From: Spongiivirga citrea
GTDB taxonomy: Bacteria; Bacteroidota; Bacteroidia; Flavobacteriales; Flavobacteriaceae
Direction: 5' to 3'
Length of the DNA: 64,000 nucleotides
Assembly (NCBI RefSeq): GCF_010671565.1
Contig: NZ_JAABOQ010000005.1
Coordinates: 186,001-250,000 of the forward strand
Below are positions 9,190 through 17,995 of this stretch, in pieces; the stretch's first letter is position 1; each line of letters starts with the position of its first letter. The notes under the pieces are model-generated. The model had not been told where the DNA came from. It worked only from the letters and a program-made list of their open reading frames with translations, and ran no database searches. Position numbers and translations under genes: made by a program.

Positions 9190-9206
9190 AATTTAAACGA
9201 AAAAAG

Positions 9207-10295
9207 ATGCAAACATTAGAAATATTAAAAGATGCAACCTTCAAAATTTTAACTGCTCGTGGAACGGGAAGTGGATTTTATTTAAAAGAGGAAAACTTAA
9301 TACTAACCAACCATCATGTTGTTGAAGGATTTCAGGAAGTTGCAGTTGAAGATGATGATAAAAATAGAATACTAGGCCGAGTAATATTAACCAATCCAGA
9401 TATGGATATAGCTATTCTGCGTTTGGCAAAAAAGCTAGAAGTTGAGCATGGTATAAGTATTGACGATACGCTAATACCTTCAAGACAACAAAAGGTTTTT
9501 GCTTTGGGATATCCTTTTGGAATGCCATTTACAATTACTGAAGGAATAGTTTCGAATCCCGAACAGCATATGAACGGAAAGCATTTTGTGCAGACCGATG
9601 CGGCAATCAATCCTGGAAATAGTGGTGGGCCATTGGTTACTCAAGATGGTAAGTTGGTTGGGATAAATTCTTCTAAGTTTAATAATGCCGATAATGTTGG
9701 TTTTGCAATACCAACAAAGGCGGTAAAAGAGGCGATAGACAGTGTAAAAAAGAATGAAGAAGATAAATTTTCGTTGCAATGTCCTTCATGCGGAAATTTA
9801 AGCTATGAGGTTAAGGAGTTTTGTGACAATTGCGGTGCTACTTTGCAAAAGGATGTGTTCGATGTTCTTGCCTTAACTGAATTTTCGCAGTTTATTGAAG
9901 ACTCATTAGCGGAATTAGACGTCAATCCAGTATTGACAAGAGCGGGCCATGAGTTTTGGGAATTTCATCAAGGGAGTTCATTAATTCGTGTTTTTGTAAT
10001 GGATAGAAACTATCTATATCTCACCTCACCGATTAATAATTTACCTAAGCAAAACTTAGAGGAGTTGTACAAATATTTGATCAGTAGTGATCAAGGTGAA
10101 TTTAATTTGGGAGTGTATAAGAACACCATTTTTGTGAGTTATCGCATTCATATGACCGACATTTTTAAAGATGATGATACGAAAGCCGATATCAAGAATA
10201 AGATCAAAGCACTTGCATTAAAAGCAGACGAGTTAGACGACTTTTTTGTAGACGAATACAATTGTACGATGAGTACCTATGCGCGGAATGTCTAG
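9207..10295 (+). CDS. Trypsin-like serine protease with zinc ribbon, probably cytosolic
   Basis: Residues 1-180 form a DegP/HtrA-type protease domain with a full catalytic triad: His37 in TNHHVV, Asp67 in NPDMDIAIL and Ser139 in NPGNSGGP. A zinc ribbon follows with Cys192, Cys195, Cys206 and Cys209 (CPSCG and CDNCG). The last 140 residues form an alpha/beta domain that may be of the YbjN/T3SS-chaperone type (inference). There is no PDZ domain, no signal peptide and no membrane segment, which sets it apart from periplasmic DegP and suggests a role in the cytosol. It follows the unknown gene at 8032 by 17 bp and is closed by a strong terminator. Confidence 0.88.
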   Translation: MQTLEILKDATFKILTARGTGSGFYLKEENLILTNHHVVEGFQEVAVEDDDKNRILGRVILTNPDMDIAILRLAKKLEVEHGISIDDTLIPSRQQKVFALGYPFGMPFTITEGIVSNPEQHMNGKHFVQTDAAINPGNSGGPLVTQDGKLVGINSSKFNNADNVGFAIPTKAVKEAIDSVKKNEEDKFSLQCPSCGNLSYEVKEFCDNCGATLQKDVFDVLALTEFSQFIEDSLAELDVNPVLTRAGHEFWEFHQGSSLIRVFVMDRNYLYLTSPINNLPKQNLEELYKYLISSDQGEFNLGVYKNTIFVSYRIHMTDIFKDDDTKADIKNKIKALALKADELDDFFVDEYNCTMSTYARNV

Positions 10296-10321
10296 GTCAT
10301 TTAGGACGACCCATTAAAAGC

Positions 10322-10366
10322 AAACACCCTTAACTAAATTTAGTTAAGGGTGTTTTTTATTTTTTA
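10322..10366 (+). terminator. Terminator after the protease gene, possibly bidirectional
   Basis: A perfect 34-bp palindrome (arms 10322-10338 and 10339-10355, beginning AAACACCCTTAACTAAA) is followed by a T-rich run. It lies between the protease gene and the oppositely directed SPOR gene. Confidence 0.85.
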
Positions 10367-10414
10367 AAGCAAGAACTTAATTATTACAGCCTACTGAATA
10401 CTGCAGACTAATAG

Positions 10415-10852
10415 CTAACCCTTCGGCTTAAACTTAAATGCAATTGGGTATTTCTTTCGTATCTCGATTAGCATTTTATCGGCTTGTATCGATGTTCGGA
10501 AACTGCCAACATATACTTTGTAATTTGGGTAATCCCAATCTGAAATATGAGAGATATTCGGAAAGTCTTTTCTAAAACTCTTAATGGCGTTTTGAGCTCC
10601 GTTTAAAGACCCACTATAAATCTGGATTCGGTATATGTTTCCAGAGCCTTGAGTACGGTTTATTTCCTTTTTAAGTTCGAGAACTTTAACCAGTTTTTCG
10701 TCTTGATTAATGTTTACTGTTCCTTTTTGATTAAAAGCGGTTTCCGTGTTTTGTTTTACACTTTCTGCTGTTTCTTGAGCAAAACTTAACGTGCTAATTA
10801 TCAGCGACAATGCTAAAGAAAGCTTTAGTTTATAGGTGCTATTCAAACTCAT
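10415..10852 (-). CDS. Secreted SPOR-domain protein
   Basis: The 145-residue product starts with a clear signal peptide (MSLNSTYKLKLSLALSLIIS, cleavage near TLSFAQ). A short charged linker leads to a C-terminal SPOR domain (about 75-145, with IYRIQIYSG and YKVYVGSFRTSIQADKML). SPOR domains bind peptidoglycan glycan strands that lack stem peptides, mostly at division sites, so the protein probably acts in the periplasm on the cell wall. The frame can be read from 10873, but that codon lies inside a promoter -7 motif. I therefore prefer ATG 10852; ATG 10861 is also possible. Confidence 0.85.
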   Translation of the reverse strand: MSLNSTYKLKLSLALSLIISTLSFAQETAESVKQNTETAFNQKGTVNINQDEKLVKVLELKKEINRTQGSGNIYRIQIYSGSLNGAQNAIKSFRKDFPNISHISDWDYPNYKVYVGSFRTSIQADKMLIEIRKKYPIAFKFKPKG

Positions 10853-10870
10853 TTTTCTCATATATACGTG

Positions 10871-10878
10871 CAAAAGTA
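10871..10878 (-). promoter_or_regulatory. Promoter -7 element for the SPOR gene
   Basis: On the minus strand TACTTTTG matches TAnnTTTG exactly and lies 19 bp before the ATG at 10852. It overlaps the first possible ATG (10873), which is why that start is rejected. Confidence 0.6.
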
Positions 10879-10976
10879 AATTATAATAACTTAAACAGTC
10901 GGATATTTATTATTTAGAATAATTATAAATTAGTTATTAACGCTTTTCTAACATTTCGCAAATCGTCTCTATGTCG

Positions 10977-10984
10977 TACTTTTG
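10977..10984 (+). promoter_or_regulatory. Promoter -7 element of the act-cox operon
   Basis: TACTTTTG matches TAnnTTTG exactly. A weak -33-like TTTC lies near 10954-10957, about 19 bp upstream. Transcription would begin near 10990, giving a leader of roughly 85 nt to the actA ATG at 11077. A longer actA frame starts inside this element and is therefore not used. Confidence 0.6.
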
Positions 10985-11076
10985 TGGTCGAATTTGCGGA
11001 GGCTAGATTTGAATGCGTGTGCATCAATATATTAGGAAAAATCGTGCCAAACAAAACCCAAAATTCTTATTTCATT

Positions 11077-12354
11077 ATGAAGAAGGTTTCTTACCAAAAT
11101 GCTAGTATGCGATTCTTCGGATTCGCTTTTTCTTTATTAGTTGCTTTTTCATCATTTTCCTTACAAGCCCAAGACGGTGATCCTGTGGCAGGTGAAAAAC
11201 TTTTCAAAGCAAATTGTGCTGCATGTCATGCGTTAAACAGAAAGATGACTGGTCCTGCCTTGGCTGGGGTTGGTGACAAGTATGAACGTGAGTGGTTGTA
11301 CAGCTGGATTAAGAATAGTTCGGCAATGGTGAAGTCTGGTGACGAGCAGGCAGTTGCTATTTACGCAGAGTACAATGAGTCAGTAATGACCTCATTCCCA
11401 TTATTGACAAATACAGATATTGACAATATTATCGCCTATACAATGGCGCCACCGCCTGCACCTGTTGTTGCAGATACTACTGCAGTAGCTGCCGCACCCG
11501 CAGATAGCGGAATTTCAAACAACATTATTCTAGGAATTTTAGGATTAGTACTTGCGGTATTAGTAATTATGCTAGTGCTTGTTAATTCGACCCTAAGAAA
11601 AATTGCTGCTGCAAATGGTGTTGTGGTTGAAGAAGAAAAAAGAACCCCGATTTGGAAAGCGTTTGCGCAAAATCAATTTTTGGTTTTAGTGACTGCTATC
11701 TTCTTATTGTTGGGTAGTGCGTACTTCGCTTATGGTTGGATGATGCAGGTTGGTATTGATCAAGGTTACGCTCCAAAGCAACCTATTCATTATTCACATA
11801 GAATTCACGCAGGAGCAAACGAAATAGAATGTAAATACTGTCACTCATCTGCACGTGTTAGTAAGCATTCGGGTATTCCATCACTTAACGTATGTATGAA
11901 CTGTCACAAGAGTATTTATGAAGTGGCAGCAGAAACATTGGCGGAGGGTAAAAGCGAATACGGTATAGACTACAATAAAGAAATCGAAAAATTATATACA
12001 GCTGTAGGTTGGGATTCTGAGAACCAGCGTTACACTGGTGAGACGGAGCCTGTTGATTGGGTTCGTATTCATAATTTACCTGATTTCGTATACTTTAATC
12101 ACTCACAGCACGTAGAGGTTGCTGGAGTGGAATGCCAAACTTGTCACGGTCCAGTTGAAGAAATGGAAATCATGGCGCAGCACTCACCGCTTACAATGGG
12201 ATGGTGTATTAATTGTCACCGCGAAACGAATGTGAAGACTGAAGGCAATGAGTATTACACAAAAATTCACGAAGAATTATCTAAAAAATATGGTGTTGAT
12301 AAACTAACTGCAGCTCAAATGGGGGGATTAGAATGCGGTAAATGTCACTACTAA
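11077..12354 (+). CDS. actA: Alternative complex III subunit ActA, six-haem cytochrome c
   Basis: ActA is the multihaem cytochrome c of alternative complex III, which oxidises menaquinol and passes electrons to the terminal oxidase side. The 425-residue protein has a signal peptide ending near SLQAQ, then a class-I monohaem domain (CAACH near residue 46). An alanine/proline-rich linker and two membrane helices (near 145-170 and 205-230) follow. The C-terminal part has five more haem sites: CKYCH, CMNCH, CQTCH, CINCH and CGKCH, the last two residues from the end. The N-terminal monohaem domain is an addition to the pentahaem core known for the family. The ATG at 11077 gives a proper signal peptide. 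actB follows. Confidence 0.93.
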   Translation: MKKVSYQNASMRFFGFAFSLLVAFSSFSLQAQDGDPVAGEKLFKANCAACHALNRKMTGPALAGVGDKYEREWLYSWIKNSSAMVKSGDEQAVAIYAEYNESVMTSFPLLTNTDIDNIIAYTMAPPPAPVVADTTAVAAAPADSGISNNIILGILGLVLAVLVIMLVLVNSTLRKIAAANGVVVEEEKRTPIWKAFAQNQFLVLVTAIFLLLGSAYFAYGWMMQVGIDQGYAPKQPIHYSHRIHAGANEIECKYCHSSARVSKHSGIPSLNVCMNCHKSIYEVAAETLAEGKSEYGIDYNKEIEKLYTAVGWDSENQRYTGETEPVDWVRIHNLPDFVYFNHSQHVEVAGVECQTCHGPVEEMEIMAQHSPLTMGWCINCHRETNVKTEGNEYYTKIHEELSKKYGVDKLTAAQMGGLECGKCHY

Positions 12355-12369
12355 GCGAAGCTTAATGTC

Positions 12370-12389
12370 TTTTCCGCGAATGCGGAAAA
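12370..12389 (+). other. Stem-loop in the actA-actB spacer
   Basis: TTTTCCGC, loop GAAT and GCGGAAAA form an 8-bp stem without a T-run. It is placed between actA and actB in a 151-bp spacer, so it could mark RNA processing or protect the actA message. Function is inferred. Confidence 0.4.
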
Positions 12390-12505
12390 CCCGAGAAAGT
12401 GCGGTAAGTGACTAGTGAAACATCAAATTGAATATTAATTAAAGAGTAAAAATTTTAGCAAGACAGGTGTAAAAGCCTAGAAATCTAAAATCGTAAATAA
12501 CAAAT

Positions 12506-15500
12506 ATGGCATCAAACAAAAAATACTGGAAAAGTGTTGAGGAGCTGGATACAAACAGCACCCTTGTTGAGGCTTTAAAACAAAATGAATTTATCGAAGA
12601 AATTCCTACGGATGAATTTCTTGGTGATAAAGAAGTTTTAGAATCGTCATCAACATCTCGTAGAGACTTTTTAAAGTATGTTGGTTTTAGTACTGCTGCA
12701 GCATCTCTTGCAGCATGTGAAGGTCCAGTTATAAAATCGATCCCTTATGTGGTGCAGCCAGATACAATTGTTCCTGGTGTAGCAAACCACTATGCGACTA
12801 CCATCGCAAACGGATTTGATTTTGCAAGCGTGTTAGTTAAAACGCGTGAGGGTCGACCAATTTTCGTGAAAAATCACGATAAAGCGGCAACAAATGCAAG
12901 TGCTAATGGTCGTGTTATTGCATCGGTTTTAGACTTGTATGATAGCGGTCGTTTACAAGGGCCAACCGTAGGTGGTGAGGCAGTAACTTGGAATGCTTTT
13001 GACAATGCAGTTGCTAAAAAGTTAGTAGAGATTAAAGCTTCAGGTAAAAAACTAGTGTTATTCACACAAACGTTTGCTAGTCCTTCTACTACAAAATTGA
13101 TCAATGAATTTAAAGAGAGCTTTGGTAACGTCGAGCATGTATCGTACGATGCTGTTTCTGAATCGGCTGCCTTAGATGCTTTTCAAAATAAATATGGAGT
13201 TCGTGCATTAGCTGATTACGATTTTTCGAAAGCTGATGTAATTATCTCTGTTGGTGCTGATATTCTTGGCGACTGGCAAGGTGGTGGTTTCGATGCAGGA
13301 TATGCAAAAGGTAGAGTACCTCATGCAGATCATGGTAAAGGTAAAATGTCCTACCACGTTCAGTTTGAATCGAACATGACACTTTCTGGCGCAAATGCCG
13401 ATAAACGTGTACCATTAAATCCTGTACAACAAAAAAGAGTATTAGCTAAATTATATGCTGCACTTGCTGGTGGACCTTCTATTTCTGGAGAGCTTCCTGC
13501 AGCGGCTGAAAGTGCAATTAAAACTGCGGTGGCAAGAGCTAAAAAAGCAGGAAAAAATAAAACGGTTGTTGTTAGTGGTATTCAAGATGCTACTGCACAA
13601 GCATTGGTGTTAGAGATTAACGAAATGTTAGGTAGCGTTGCTATAGATACTGATGCGCCTAAAATGGTTCGTTCATCATCTAACAAAGCTGTCGAAAGTC
13701 TTGTTGCTGAAATGCGCTCAGGACAAGTAGGTGGTGTGATTATGGCGGGAGTAAATCCTGTATACTCAATGCCGGCTAAACTTGGTTTTGAAGATGCACT
13801 TTCTAAAGTAGGTTTCAGAATGACCTATTCAATGAAAGCTGATGAGACTGCAAATGCATGTGAGTTTGTTGCGGCAGCTCCTCATTACTTAGAATCTTGG
13901 GGTGATGTTCAGATTAAGAAAGGACATTATAGTTTAACGCAACCAACGATTCGTCCGTTATTTGATACAAGACAATTTCAAGAAGGCTTATTGCAGTTAA
14001 TGCTTAGCAATAAGAATTACTACGATTATATAAAGGATAACTGGACTGAAAGTGTATTAGTTGATTCATCTTGGAATCAAGCTTTACACGATGGTGTATT
14101 TCAGGCTCCAGCAATCGCACAAGAAGAAGTTGTTGTTGCAGCTGCTGCAGATGAGTTAGAAGAAAGCACATCAGCATCTGCTTACAATATGGCAAGTAGT
14201 CTTGCGCGTAATGCAAAAGATGTTGCTGAAACGCAGGTTATTTTGTATACGAAAACCGGAATGGGGGATGGGCAACAAGCCAACAACCCTTGGTTGCAAG
14301 AATTCCCTGATCCAATAACACGTGCTGCATGGGATAACTACATTACCATGAATGCTTCTGATGCAGCGGCACTAGGAATCGAAAATGAAAATGTTGCAAA
14401 TGGAGCGTTAAATGGGCATTATTCAACTGTAAAAGTTGGAGATACTGAGCTTACATTACCTGTGATTATTCAACCGGGTCAGGCAAAAGGAACTGTTGGT
14501 TTGGCATTAGGGTACGGTCGTACAGCTGGTGTTAAAGATGAATTACAAACGGGTGTAAACGCATTTAGTTTGTATAACGATTTTGACAATGTTCAAACGG
14601 CAAAATCGGTGTCTGCTCCAGCAAATGGATGGCATGAGTTTGCATGTATTCAATTGCAAAATACATTAATGGGTCGTGGAGACATTATCCGGGAAACTAC
14701 ATTAGATATATTTGGTGCAGGCGATAAGCATGCATACAATGAAATACCAATGGTGTCTAAAGATCACCAAGAAATTCCAGTAACATCTCCGGATGCTGAT
14801 TTATGGGATTCTTTTGATCGTTCAGTAGGACATCATTTCAACCTATCTATCGACTTAAATGCATGTACCGGTTGTGGTGCATGTGTAGTGGCATGTCATG
14901 CTGAAAATAATGTGCCAGTTGTAGGTAAAGAAGAAGTACGTAAGAGTCGTAATATGCACTGGTTGCGTATTGACCGTTACTACTCATCTGAAGAAACTTT
15001 TGATGGTGATAACCAGAAGAAGGAAAATGCTAGCGGACTATTTGGTGACAATGGTGTGAAGGATGTCTTGATTTCAATGGAAGATCCATCTGAGAATCCT
15101 CAAGTAGCATTCCAGCCTGTAATGTGTCAGCACTGTAACCACGCACCGTGTGAAACGGTTTGCCCAGTTGCTGCAACAGCACACGGTCGTCAAGGTCAAA
15201 ACCATATGGCATATAACCGTTGTGTAGGTACACGTTACTGTGCAAACAACTGTCCGTATAAAGTACGTCGTTTTAACTGGTTCTTGTACAATGGTAATGA
15301 CGAGTTCGATTACCATATGAATGATGACTTAGGTCGTATGGTATTAAATCCAGATGTAGTAGTTCGTTCTCGTGGAGTAATGGAAAAATGTTCAATGTGT
15401 ATTCAAATGACACAAAAGAGTATTCTAGATGCTAAGAGAGATGGTCGTACGGTCAAAGACAGCGAATTCCAAACAGCATGTTCTGCTGCATGTAGTAGTA

Positions 15501-15652
15501 ATGCATTGGTATTTGGTGACATCAACGATAAAGAAAGTGAAGTAGCACATCTAAAAAAGAGTGATCGTATGTATCACTTATTAGAAAGTGTTGGTACTGA
15601 ACCGAATGTATTCTATCATGTAAAAGTGAGAAATACAGACAAAGAAGCATAA
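12506..15652 (+). CDS. actB: Alternative complex III subunit ActB, molybdopterin-like and iron-sulfur protein
   Basis: ActB is the peripheral periplasmic subunit of alternative complex III. In the 1048-residue protein a Tat motif (SRRDFLK, residues 51-57) is followed by LAAC, with Cys71 as a possible lipidation site. The first large part (about 75-740) is the fused molybdopterin-oxidoreductase-like region, which in known ActB carries no molybdenum cofactor. The C-terminal part (about 780-1040) is a four-cluster ferredoxin domain with the cysteine groups CTGCGACVVAC, CQHCNHAPCETVCP, CVGTRYCANNCP and CSMC plus CSAAC. These clusters conduct electrons from the quinol site. The gene lies 151 bp after actA and 37 bp before actC. 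Confidence 0.95.
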   Translation: MASNKKYWKSVEELDTNSTLVEALKQNEFIEEIPTDEFLGDKEVLESSSTSRRDFLKYVGFSTAAASLAACEGPVIKSIPYVVQPDTIVPGVANHYATTIANGFDFASVLVKTREGRPIFVKNHDKAATNASANGRVIASVLDLYDSGRLQGPTVGGEAVTWNAFDNAVAKKLVEIKASGKKLVLFTQTFASPSTTKLINEFKESFGNVEHVSYDAVSESAALDAFQNKYGVRALADYDFSKADVIISVGADILGDWQGGGFDAGYAKGRVPHADHGKGKMSYHVQFESNMTLSGANADKRVPLNPVQQKRVLAKLYAALAGGPSISGELPAAAESAIKTAVARAKKAGKNKTVVVSGIQDATAQALVLEINEMLGSVAIDTDAPKMVRSSSNKAVESLVAEMRSGQVGGVIMAGVNPVYSMPAKLGFEDALSKVGFRMTYSMKADETANACEFVAAAPHYLESWGDVQIKKGHYSLTQPTIRPLFDTRQFQEGLLQLMLSNKNYYDYIKDNWTESVLVDSSWNQALHDGVFQAPAIAQEEVVVAAAADELEESTSASAYNMASSLARNAKDVAETQVILYTKTGMGDGQQANNPWLQEFPDPITRAAWDNYITMNASDAAALGIENENVANGALNGHYSTVKVGDTELTLPVIIQPGQAKGTVGLALGYGRTAGVKDELQTGVNAFSLYNDFDNVQTAKSVSAPANGWHEFACIQLQNTLMGRGDIIRETTLDIFGAGDKHAYNEIPMVSKDHQEIPVTSPDADLWDSFDRSVGHHFNLSIDLNACTGCGACVVACHAENNVPVVGKEEVRKSRNMHWLRIDRYYSSEETFDGDNQKKENASGLFGDNGVKDVLISMEDPSENPQVAFQPVMCQHCNHAPCETVCPVAATAHGRQGQNHMAYNRCVGTRYCANNCPYKVRRFNWFLYNGNDEFDYHMNDDLGRMVLNPDVVVRSRGVMEKCSMCIQMTQKSILDAKRDGRTVKDSEFQTACSAACSSNALVFGDINDKESEVAHLKKSDRMYHLLESVGTEPNVFYHVKVRNTDKEA

Positions 15653-15689
15653 ACAAACAAACTGATTAAAAAAATCTAATTAACTATAT

Positions 15690-17459
15690 ATGGCGTCGCA
15701 TTACGAAGCTCCTATTAGAAGGCCATTAGTAACCGGTGGTAAGTCATATCATGACGTAACAGTCGATATCGCTGCTCCTGTTGAAGGCCGTGCTAACCGT
15801 CAATGGTGGATTGTGTTTTCAATCGCTTTTCTGGCATTTGCTTGGGGAATAGGGTGTATTGTTTACACAATTTCTACTGGTATAGGTGTTTGGGGATTAA
15901 ACCCAACCGTTAACTGGGCTTGGGATATTACCAATTTCGTTTGGTGGGTAGGTATCGGTCACGCGGGTACACTAATCTCAGCAGTACTATTATTATTCCG
16001 TCAAAAATGGCGTATGGCTATTAACCGTTCTGCGGAAGCAATGACCATTTTCTCGGTAGTACAAGCAGGTTTATTTCCAATTATTCACATGGGTCGACCA
16101 TGGTTAGCATATTGGGTATTACCAATTCCTAACCAATTTGGTTCGCTTTGGGTAAACTTTAATTCGCCACTACTTTGGGATGTATTTGCGATCTCTACGT
16201 ATTTATCGGTATCATTGGTTTTCTGGTGGACTGGTTTATTACCTGATTTTGCAATGATTCGTGATCGTGCGATTAAGCCGTTCCAAAAAAGAGTATACAG
16301 CATTTTATCATTCGGTTGGTCAGGTCGTGCTAAAGACTGGCAACGTTTTGAAGAAGTATCATTGGTACTTGCAGGTCTTGCGACGCCACTTGTACTTTCT
16401 GTGCATACTATTGTATCGTTTGACTTTGCTACCTCGGTAATTCCAGGATGGCATACAACGATCTTCCCTCCGTACTTCGTTGCGGGAGCTATCTTTTCAG
16501 GCTTCGCAATGGTAAATACCCTTCTTATTATAATGAGAAAGGTATGTCACTTAGAAGATTATATCACCGTACAACACATCGAATTAATGAACATTGTAAT
16601 TATGATTACGGGTTCTATTGTTGGTGTGGCTTATATTACTGAGTTATTCGTAGCCTGGTATTCAGGAGTGGAATATGAGCAATATGCATTCTTAAACAGA
16701 GCTACCGGACCTTACTGGTGGGCATATTGGGCAATGATGACCTGTAACGTATTCTCTCCGCAGTTTATGTGGTTCAAGAAATTACGTACAAGTATCATGT
16801 TCTCATTTGCAATTTCGATTGTAGTAAATATCGGGATGTGGTTTGAGCGTTTCGTAATTATCGTGACTTCATTGCACCGTGATTACCTCCCATCTTCTTG
16901 GACGATGTTCCAACCTACATTTGTAGATATCGGTATTTTCATCGGAACGATTGGTTTCTTCTTTGTACTATTCTTATTGTACTCAAGAACATTCCCAGTA
17001 ATTGCACAAGCAGAGGTGAAAACGATTTTAAAATCGTCAGGAGATAAATACAAGTCACTTCGTGATTCTGGACAAAGCTTAGTGGGTACTGGTGCTGATG
17101 ATCGTACTTCAGCGGGTAGTGCACATGTAGCAGCTCCAGTTGCAGAATTGAAAGAACCAGAACCTGAAGTAGAAGCAGATTCGGGAGATACTGATGCAAA
17201 AACCAATAGTCTTTTAGAAAGCCTTGGGACATTTGATGCTGCTACACAAACAGCCGATGATCTTAAAAAGGTAAAAGGTATTGGCCCTCAAATGGAGAAA
17301 ACATTGAATCAAATCGGGATTTTTACATTTGCTCAGGTGAGTAAAATGACCGAGAAAGAATATGATTTGTTAGACTCAATTACTGGATCATTCCCAGGAA
17401 GAGCACAACGTGACGATTGGGCTGGTCAAGCAAAACAATTAAATCAAAATAACGGATAA
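15690..17459 (+). CDS. actC: Alternative complex III subunit ActC (NrfD family) with helix-hairpin-helix extension
   Basis: ActC is a quinol-binding integral membrane subunit of alternative complex III. The first 450 or so residues contain about ten membrane helices of the NrfD/PsrC type (for example WWIVFSIAFLAFAWGIGC and WWVGIGHAGTLISAVLLLF). The unusual part is the C-terminal tail. An acidic linker (about 470-510) leads to a small domain with DDLKKVKGIGPQMEKTLNQI, a helix-hairpin-helix pattern normally seen in DNA- or RNA-related proteins and reported fused to ribosomal protein L21 in Bacteroidota. The tail should face the cytosol if helix counting is right. actD starts 2 bp after the stop. 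Confidence 0.95.
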   Translation: MASHYEAPIRRPLVTGGKSYHDVTVDIAAPVEGRANRQWWIVFSIAFLAFAWGIGCIVYTISTGIGVWGLNPTVNWAWDITNFVWWVGIGHAGTLISAVLLLFRQKWRMAINRSAEAMTIFSVVQAGLFPIIHMGRPWLAYWVLPIPNQFGSLWVNFNSPLLWDVFAISTYLSVSLVFWWTGLLPDFAMIRDRAIKPFQKRVYSILSFGWSGRAKDWQRFEEVSLVLAGLATPLVLSVHTIVSFDFATSVIPGWHTTIFPPYFVAGAIFSGFAMVNTLLIIMRKVCHLEDYITVQHIELMNIVIMITGSIVGVAYITELFVAWYSGVEYEQYAFLNRATGPYWWAYWAMMTCNVFSPQFMWFKKLRTSIMFSFAISIVVNIGMWFERFVIIVTSLHRDYLPSSWTMFQPTFVDIGIFIGTIGFFFVLFLLYSRTFPVIAQAEVKTILKSSGDKYKSLRDSGQSLVGTGADDRTSAGSAHVAAPVAELKEPEPEVEADSGDTDAKTNSLLESLGTFDAATQTADDLKKVKGIGPQMEKTLNQIGIFTFAQVSKMTEKEYDLLDSITGSFPGRAQRDDWAGQAKQLNQNNG

Positions 17460-17461
17460 TT

Positions 17462-17989
17462 ATGAGTGATAAAGTAGTTCAAGCATTATACAATGATGAC
17501 GACGTACTTATGAACGCCGTTAAAAAGGTAAAAGCTGAAAAGCACCATATAGAAGAGATATACTGCCCATTTCCAGTGCACGGTCTAGACAAGGCAATGG
17601 GATTAGAAGGGACACGTATCGCTATTACATCATTCATGTATGGTTGTGTTGGTTTGACAGTGGCTATTGTAATGATGAATTATATCATGATAGAAGACTG
17701 GCCACAAGATATCGGGGGTAAGCCAAGCTTTAGTTATATAGAAAACATGCCAGCTTTCGTACCAATTATGTTCGAGCTTACTGTATTTTTTGCAGCGCAT
17801 TTAATGGTTATTACTTTTTATATGAGAAGTAAACTATGGCCATTTAAAAAAGCTGAAAATCCAGATGTTCGCACGACAGATGATCACTTTTTAATGGAAG
17901 TGCCTACACATGGTAATGAAGCAGAGGTTGTTGCATTATTGCAATCAACAGGAGCAGTTGAAGTAAATATTGTTGATTCAGATCATTAA
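17462..17989 (+). CDS. actD: Alternative complex III subunit ActD (DUF3341)
   Basis: The 175-residue protein has a soluble cytosolic N-terminus (about 1-50) and two membrane helices (about 58-80 and 98-122), the standard ActD layout, followed by a short soluble C-terminus. ActD supports the membrane part of the complex and holds no cofactor. It starts 2 bp after actC and ends 6 bp before actE, so translation is probably coupled. Confidence 0.93.
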   Translation: MSDKVVQALYNDDDVLMNAVKKVKAEKHHIEEIYCPFPVHGLDKAMGLEGTRIAITSFMYGCVGLTVAIVMMNYIMIEDWPQDIGGKPSFSYIENMPAFVPIMFELTVFFAAHLMVITFYMRSKLWPFKKAENPDVRTTDDHFLMEVPTHGNEAEVVALLQSTGAVEVNIVDSDH

Positions 17990-17995
17990 TACACT

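Noticed and set aside
10984-11076. N-terminal extension of actA from GTG 10984
   Set aside because: The codon overlaps the -7 promoter element, and the added 31 residues precede a normal signal peptide.
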